Of a stretch of 64,000 nucleotides of DNA, positions 60,620 to 64,000 are shown one piece after another. The translations under genes and the position numbers were made by a program. The notes under the pieces were generated by a model. The model was not told the DNA's origin. It made no database searches and was given only the letters and a program-made list of their open reading frames with translations. The stretch spans positions 1-64,000 of IMG/VR virus record IMGVR_UViG_3300033571_022590, one strand, 5' to 3'. This DNA comes from a virus. Numbering within the stretch: position 1 is the stretch's first letter; every line of letters begins with the position of its first letter.

Positions 60620-61270
60620 CTATGTCTTAATCAATGTTGTATCATTTGGCCATCTATTACTAAATTTTTTTCCTTTTAGTTTAAACAATGGTTTTAGTGT
60701 CTGCAAATTTTTTAATTGATACCCATTTTGACAAAACAAACCAATGGTGTTTAAAATATCTTTGCGAGTACTCAAAAAGTTTGTTTCAAAATTTATTTGA
60801 TCCGGGTAATATTCACTTGGTTTATCTTTGAGATATTCTAGAAAAAAATTCAAAATCTGACAGTCAGAACCTTCAGTGTCAATTTTTAAATGTTTGATAC
60901 GACGTATATTTAGATCTGTCAATAGTTTAGCTATTGGTATTTGTGTGATAGTTTGTTTTTCAACCAAGTGTTTGAGATTTTGATGCCTATGAATTTGATG
61001 ATATCGACCTATTACAGAACAACCTTTGAGATATTCTTCTAAACCTCGATTTTTTATACTACGATTGCTTATATAAAAAATTTCTACAGTTTGTTCAATG
61101 TTATTTGCAGCTATGGCTGCATTGATTTTAATAACATTAGTGGGGGAAGGTAAATTGTCTAAAAACTCTTTGACTGGTTCAACAACAACGCCAACAGTGT
61201 TGTCATTGGCTTGTTCCACTAAGGTATCAAAATCACATGACCCAATTTCTAAAAAATCTAAGTCAAGCAT
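60620..61270 (-). CDS. FkbM-family SAM methyltransferase
   Basis: 216 aa. DLDFLEIGSCDFDTLVEQAN (SAM-binding motif I region), VGVVVEPVKEFLDNL, and HLKIDTEGSDCQILNFFLEY (the FkbM IDxEGxD/E motif). The family O-methylates sugars or polyketides. AT-rich (many Lys/Ile/Asn codons) compared with neighbours, which suggests later acquisition. It starts 9 bp after the stop of the 100-aa gene; a TATAAT stands just before its ATG, without a good -35. Confidence 0.8.
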   Translation of the reverse strand: MLDLDFLEIGSCDFDTLVEQANDNTVGVVVEPVKEFLDNLPSPTNVIKINAAIAANNIEQTVEIFYISNRSIKNRGLEEYLKGCSVIGRYHQIHRHQNLKHLVEKQTITQIPIAKLLTDLNIRRIKHLKIDTEGSDCQILNFFLEYLKDKPSEYYPDQINFETNFLSTRKDILNTIGLFCQNGYQLKNLQTLKPLFKLKGKKFSNRWPNDTTLIKT

Positions 61271-61279
61271 AACATTGTA

Positions 61280-61582
61280 TTATAGTTTGCCTAATAGTTT
61301 GTCGGTTTCTGGTTGTACAATTTTTGCTACGCTGTTTACGTCAACCACAAAGTCAACATCACGAATTTGGTGATCATTTTCTTGAAAATATCGAGTCAGT
61401 ATCTGCTCAACATCCTCTAGATCTAGACCCTGTTTCAACATGGCATGCACGTTCAAGGTTTTTTGGCGGCCTTGTGCCAGTTTTATGACTACCTTCTTGA
61501 TGCACTCAAGTGGAACATCAGTTTTGTTTACGCCTGCAATTATGTTTTCCCATTGAGTCAAAAAATCATCATTGGACTGCAT
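61280..61582 (-). CDS. conserved phage protein of unknown function (100 aa)
   Basis: 100 aa, acidic/helical: DFLTQWENIIAGVNKTDVPL, ECIKKVVIKLAQGRQKTLNV, LDLEDVEQILTRYF, IRDVDFVVDVNSVAKIVQPE. The pattern of small T4-like cyanophage core proteins, function not assigned. Overlaps the upstream gene by 14 bp, so it is translated with it. Confidence 0.6.
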   Translation of the reverse strand: MQSNDDFLTQWENIIAGVNKTDVPLECIKKVVIKLAQGRQKTLNVHAMLKQGLDLEDVEQILTRYFQENDHQIRDVDFVVDVNSVAKIVQPETDKLLGKL

Positions 61583-62276
61583 CTACCGGCGCTTTCTTGC
61601 GAGCACGTGTCTTTGCGGTTTCTGTTTTGGTTGCCTTGGCATCAGATTTAACCACGCTGGGAAAGATTTTTTCAGCTTCTTTTTTCATTCTTGCAGCTTC
61701 AGCAATCATACCTTTGGCTTCAACTTCCATGCGTTGAGCTTGAGTCAACATGTTGGCGGCTAGAGTGCGATCATCCAAGGCTGCATCCTGTGGTGCCTGC
61801 ATGACTTGTCCGCGTGCTTCGGCTGCCAAACGTTGACGTTTGAATTCCTGTTCGGCCTGACGCTTTGTGGCTGGATCAACAAGACCCTGACTGGCATTAA
61901 GATCGGCCAGTTTCTTGGCCGCATCTGCCCCGCTTTCCATTTCTTTAACGATGCGATTGAGTTCGTCTAGTTTGACTGAGCTTGTGGCAGTGGGTGTAAC
62001 AATGACTTGATTTGTTGGTACTTTTTTCAACATGCCTTCACGATGCAAGGCTTCTAGTATCACACGACCATCTGGTAACAGATTACGGTGCAAGGCATTG
62101 GCCAAGGTGTTTTCTTGTTGTCCGCTGGGACTTTCAATCACTTTCATGATTGTGTCATGAATGTGTGTGGGCAACACTTCAGGATATATTACCAGACACA
62201 TGTGATCCTCGCCGGGAATCTCTCTAAAAATAATTGCTACCTTGCGGTCACCATGTCTACCTATGTGTTTAAGCAT
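61569..62276 (-). CDS. conserved phage protein of unknown function (235 aa)
   Basis: 235 aa. Folded N-terminus MLKHIGRHGDRKVAIIFREI, PGEDHMCLVIYPEVLPTHIH, DTIMKVIESPSGQQENTLAN, then a long Ala/Lys/Glu/Gln-rich helix (residues ~105-215) and a basic tail (TKTETAKTRARKKAPVDAV). Start at ATG 62276 because AAGGAG lies 6 nt upstream; the ATG at 62282 abuts that ribosome site. I recall the N-terminal block from marine T4-like phages. A nucleic-acid-binding or scaffold role is possible but unproven. Confidence 0.6.
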   Translation of the reverse strand: MLKHIGRHGDRKVAIIFREIPGEDHMCLVIYPEVLPTHIHDTIMKVIESPSGQQENTLANALHRNLLPDGRVILEALHREGMLKKVPTNQVIVTPTATSSVKLDELNRIVKEMESGADAAKKLADLNASQGLVDPATKRQAEQEFKRQRLAAEARGQVMQAPQDAALDDRTLAANMLTQAQRMEVEAKGMIAEAARMKKEAEKIFPSVVKSDAKATKTETAKTRARKKAPVDAVQ

Positions 62277-62469
62277 TTTCATCTCCTTGTGCTTGTTGAT
62301 TTTGCGCAATCATTTGAGCTTGTGATTGCGCAACAAAAAATTCTAACTTGTCATAAAGCATACCTACAGTGGTGAGTTCTGAGGCTTTGAAAGCGCCACG
62401 AGAATTTGCTGCTTCGATAACTGCTTTGAGACTGGCCATGTCGGCTACGGTAAGTTGTTTGTTTTCCAT
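62269..62469 (-). CDS. small conserved phage protein (66 aa)
   Basis: 66 aa, helical: KQLTVADMASLKAVIEAANS, RGAFKASELTTVGMLYDKL, EFFVAQSQAQMIAQNQQAQ. No cofactor motif. It lacks a Shine-Dalgarno; instead TAAATAT-N4-ATG precedes it, the same arrangement as gp25. It follows a strong terminator, so it is first in its transcript. The end overlaps the next gene, whose ribosome site lies in its last codons. Confidence 0.6.
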   Translation of the reverse strand: MENKQLTVADMASLKAVIEAANSRGAFKASELTTVGMLYDKLEFFVAQSQAQMIAQNQQAQGDENA

Positions 62470-62474
62470 GCAGA

Positions 62475-62482
62475 TATTTACG
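62475..62482 (-). promoter_or_regulatory. candidate late promoter (CGTAAATA) before the 66-aa gene
   Basis: CGTAAATA on minus, placed TAAATAT-N4-ATG relative to the start at 62469, the same spacing as the exact late promoter before gp25. A TTGACT at 62495-62500 is present but no good -10 box is at the right distance. Confidence 0.35.
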
Positions 62483-62506
62483 ACAAAATTAGAGAGTCAA
62501 CAAATA

Positions 62507-62531
62507 AAAACACCCCAAATTGGGGTGTTTT
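62507..62531. terminator. bidirectional intrinsic terminator
   Basis: Twelve-base arms AAAACACCCCAA and TTGGGGTGTTTT around a single A, giving a CCCC/GGGG-based stem with an A-run on one side and T-run on the other, so it can terminate in both directions. It lies 17 bp after the stop of the membrane-protein gene on minus. It is the clearest terminator in the window. Confidence 0.85.
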
Positions 62532-62547
62532 GGTAAAACTGACCTGT

Positions 62548-62718
62548 TTATTTGCCGTTGAAATACCAGTTGGCTCCGGCGATAGCGAAACAAATGATAG
62601 CATTGAGCCACTGTCCAGATCCAAAATAAATCAAGCCACTCATGATCATGGCACCAATGATAAACCATGTGATTTGTACTGCGTTGGCAAGATACCACAG
62701 TCTAAAACGTTCAAGCAT
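62548..62718 (-). CDS. small membrane protein (56 aa)
   Basis: 56 aa from ATG 62718: MLERFRLWYLANAVQ, a first hydrophobic stretch ITWFIIGAMIMSGLIYF, then QWLNAIICFAIAGANWYF as a second. Two predicted transmembrane helices with a basic N-terminus. Start chosen because AAGGAA is 7 nt upstream; the ATG at 62745 is less well placed. Overlaps the end of the VWA gene. Two-helix size is compatible with a holin or envelope factor, but nothing specific supports this. Confidence 0.6.
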   Translation of the reverse strand: MLERFRLWYLANAVQITWFIIGAMIMSGLIYFGSGQWLNAIICFAIAGANWYFNGK

Positions 62719-64000
62719 GTGCTGTTTCCTTTTCATAGTAAGCATACTGACCCCAGGGTGGAATCACAGTAGTATTACCGTGTATGATCCACACTGTGTC
62801 AGCATAGTTTTCGTCACCCCACGAACCAAATGGGTAACCGTCGGTGAATACCACCAAGCGTTTGGGTTCGATTTGTTCTTCTTTCAAATAGCTGAATATG
62901 CAATCAAAGTCAGTGCCTCCTCCGCCCTTGACTTCGTAGTCACAGATGGTATCCAAATTATCTGAGTTGTAGGTAGCTGGATTGTAGGTTTGTGTATCAA
63001 AGGTAAAGATATGTATCTTGTAGCTCTGGAACTGGTCCATGATGCCCTGGGTTTCGCTCAAGAAATCCTTGAGCATGCGCTCGTCGATACTACCACTTGC
63101 GTCAATACCTATGGCTATGTCAATCAACTCATCATTCTTCATACCGGGCATGACAGCATCCATGTGCCAACCACGTCGGCTGGCACGCATCCAGGTAAAG
63201 TCCGACTTGATGGTACTTTCCAACTGCATACGCAACAACTCACGCCAGTTCATCTTGGGTGCGGTCATGTCCTGGATAAGACGCTTGACACCTGCAGGCA
63301 AGTTACCTGCACCATCACTGGCAGCCGCTGCCGCTAGGACTGCTTCTTTGATCTCATCGCGGATCTTTTGGCGTTCTTCGGCTGAAATCTTGGGACGACC
63401 TTTGCCCTTGCCATCTTTGTCGTCACCATCGCCTTCGCTTTCGCCGTCACCCTCGCCATCCAAGTGATCGTCCAAGAGCTTGTCGATGAGATCACTCAAG
63501 CTGATTTTTTCTGCATTCTTGTACAGATCGTCGTAGATTTCTTCCGAACTCATGCCTTCATACTTTGAATCATACAGGCAGGGCACTGACGTGATAAACT
63601 CGCCTACTCGATGTTTCTTCAAGTCTGCATTGACCGCAAAGTCGTTGGCTACATTGAACAGTTGATGATCTCTGTCACCTCGGCGTCCAAAGTGATCATA
63701 CACGCAGTGAAGCACCTCATGTCCAAACAAGAACTCGATCTCTTTGGGACGGAGCATGTCAATGAATCTGCTGTTGTAGTAGAAGTTACGACCATCCGTG
63801 GCTGCGGTTCCGCACCATTCGTCAGCGTTGACTAACTTGAGTCGAGTGGCCAGGTTGCCAAAAAATGAAGCACGTAGCAACAATCCTACACGGGCTGTGA
63901 TCAGCTTTTCACGAACTTCACGATCCAATTTGGGATCCATGGGACCAACAAGATCTTTGAACTTGTCTGCTTCTTTTTTGTTTTGTGAAGTTGCTGTGCT
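62711..64000 (-). CDS. VWA-domain protein with HExxH motif (DUF2201-like), 5' end beyond window
   Basis: At least 429 codons; the frame is open to the window edge upstream of ATG 63940, so the true start may be outside. N-terminal metallopeptidase-like part: EIEFLFGHEVLHCVYDHFGR (HEVLH), LFNVANDFAVNADLKKH. Acidic linker (DGEGDGESEGDGDDKDGKGK). C-terminal VWA domain: IAIGIDASGSIDERML (MIDAS DxSxS), GGGGTDFDCIF, RLVVFTDGYPFG. The layout matches putative metallopeptidase/VWA proteins found in bacteria and phages, often beside MoxR-type AAA ATPases; none is visible here, possibly off the edge. Role unknown, perhaps assembly or metal-dependent remodelling. Confidence 0.82.
   Translation of the reverse strand, partial: STATSQNKKEADKFKDLVGPMDPKLDREVREKLITARVGLLLRASFFGNLATRLKLVNADEWCGTAATDGRNFYYNSRFIDMLRPKEIEFLFGHEVLHCVYDHFGRRGDRDHQLFNVANDFAVNADLKKHRVGEFITSVPCLYDSKYEGMSSEEIYDDLYKNAEKISLSDLIDKLLDDHLDGEGDGESEGDGDDKDGKGKGRPKISAEERQKIRDEIKEAVLAAAAASDGAGNLPAGVKRLIQDMTAPKMNWRELLRMQLESTIKSDFTWMRASRRGWHMDAVMPGMKNDELIDIAIGIDASGSIDERMLKDFLSETQGIMDQFQSYKIHIFTFDTQTYNPATYNSDNLDTICDYEVKGGGGTDFDCIFSYLKEEQIEPKRLVVFTDGYPFGSWGDENYADTVWIIHGNTTVIPPWGQYAYYEKETAHA

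Noticed and set aside
61270-61300. TATAAT box before the FkbM gene as a promoter
   Set aside because: The -10 is perfect, but it overlaps the stop codon of the upstream gene and no acceptable -35 lies 16-18 bp away, so it was not listed.
1-64000. tRNA genes, CRISPR arrays, insertion sequences, attachment sites
   Set aside because: No cloverleaf with CCA-adjacent acceptor, no regular spacer array, no transposase or integrase frame and no long flanking repeat was noticed by eye. A tRNA-scan and repeat search would be decisive.

Overview
The window is a gene-dense segment of a large T4-like tailed phage (Caudoviricetes, myovirus). The closest resemblance, from remembered family features, is to marine cyanophage- and pelagiphage-type T4 relatives. 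Evidence for a phage is the recombination exonuclease pair gp46/gp47, the late sigma factor gp55, the baseplate set gp48/54-like, gp53, gp5, gp25 and gp6, tail-fibre proteins, flap-free packing with stop/start overlaps at most junctions, and TATAAATA-type late promoters in front of structural genes. No host gene, tRNA, integrase or transposase was seen. The host is not identifiable from the sequence alone.

Layout. (1) 1-3935, minus strand: gp55 -> gp47 -> a split glycosyltransferase-like gene -> gp46, which runs off the left edge. A TTGACA/TACAAT promoter drives gp55, and gp46 has its own TTGACT/TATATT promoter. (2) 4045-34132, plus strand: the virion module. It holds the tail-tube cap, gp53, a 995-aa structural or hub protein, gp5 spike, a 382-aa structural protein, gp25, gp6, a 5065-aa giant baseplate/tail protein, two small related proteins, a tail fibre with a self-processing-type C-terminus, and another structural protein. 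Late promoters sit at 4019, 11215, 11624, 30550 and 31318. (3) 34187-51428, plus strand: one 17-kb, almost fully overlapping accessory operon behind a TTTACT-N17-TATAAT promoter. It carries GT-A-type glycosyltransferases, three TEK-motif glycosyltransferase-like proteins, an RmlB-like dehydratase, SIX radical SAM proteins, a DUF1289 protein and an O-carbamoyltransferase. (4) 51425-59924: an amidinotransferase and two more TEK-motif proteins on minus, a 998-aa repeat protein on plus, then a DegT aminotransferase and an NAD-epimerase on minus. (5) 59945-64000, minus: thyX, an FkbM methyltransferase, small conserved phage genes, a membrane protein and a VWA/HExxH protein that is open at the right edge.

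How the genes work together. Regions 1 and 2 are standard replication/recombination, late transcription and baseplate assembly. Regions 3 and 4 are the unusual part. Radical SAM enzymes, six copies of one glycosyltransferase-like family, sugar dehydratase/epimerase, PLP aminotransferase, carbamoyltransferase, amidinotransferase and FkbM methyltransferase together look like a phage-borne pathway that builds and attaches a modified amino-sugar or glycopeptide-type decoration. The product and its target (virion, host envelope or DNA) cannot be told from sequence.
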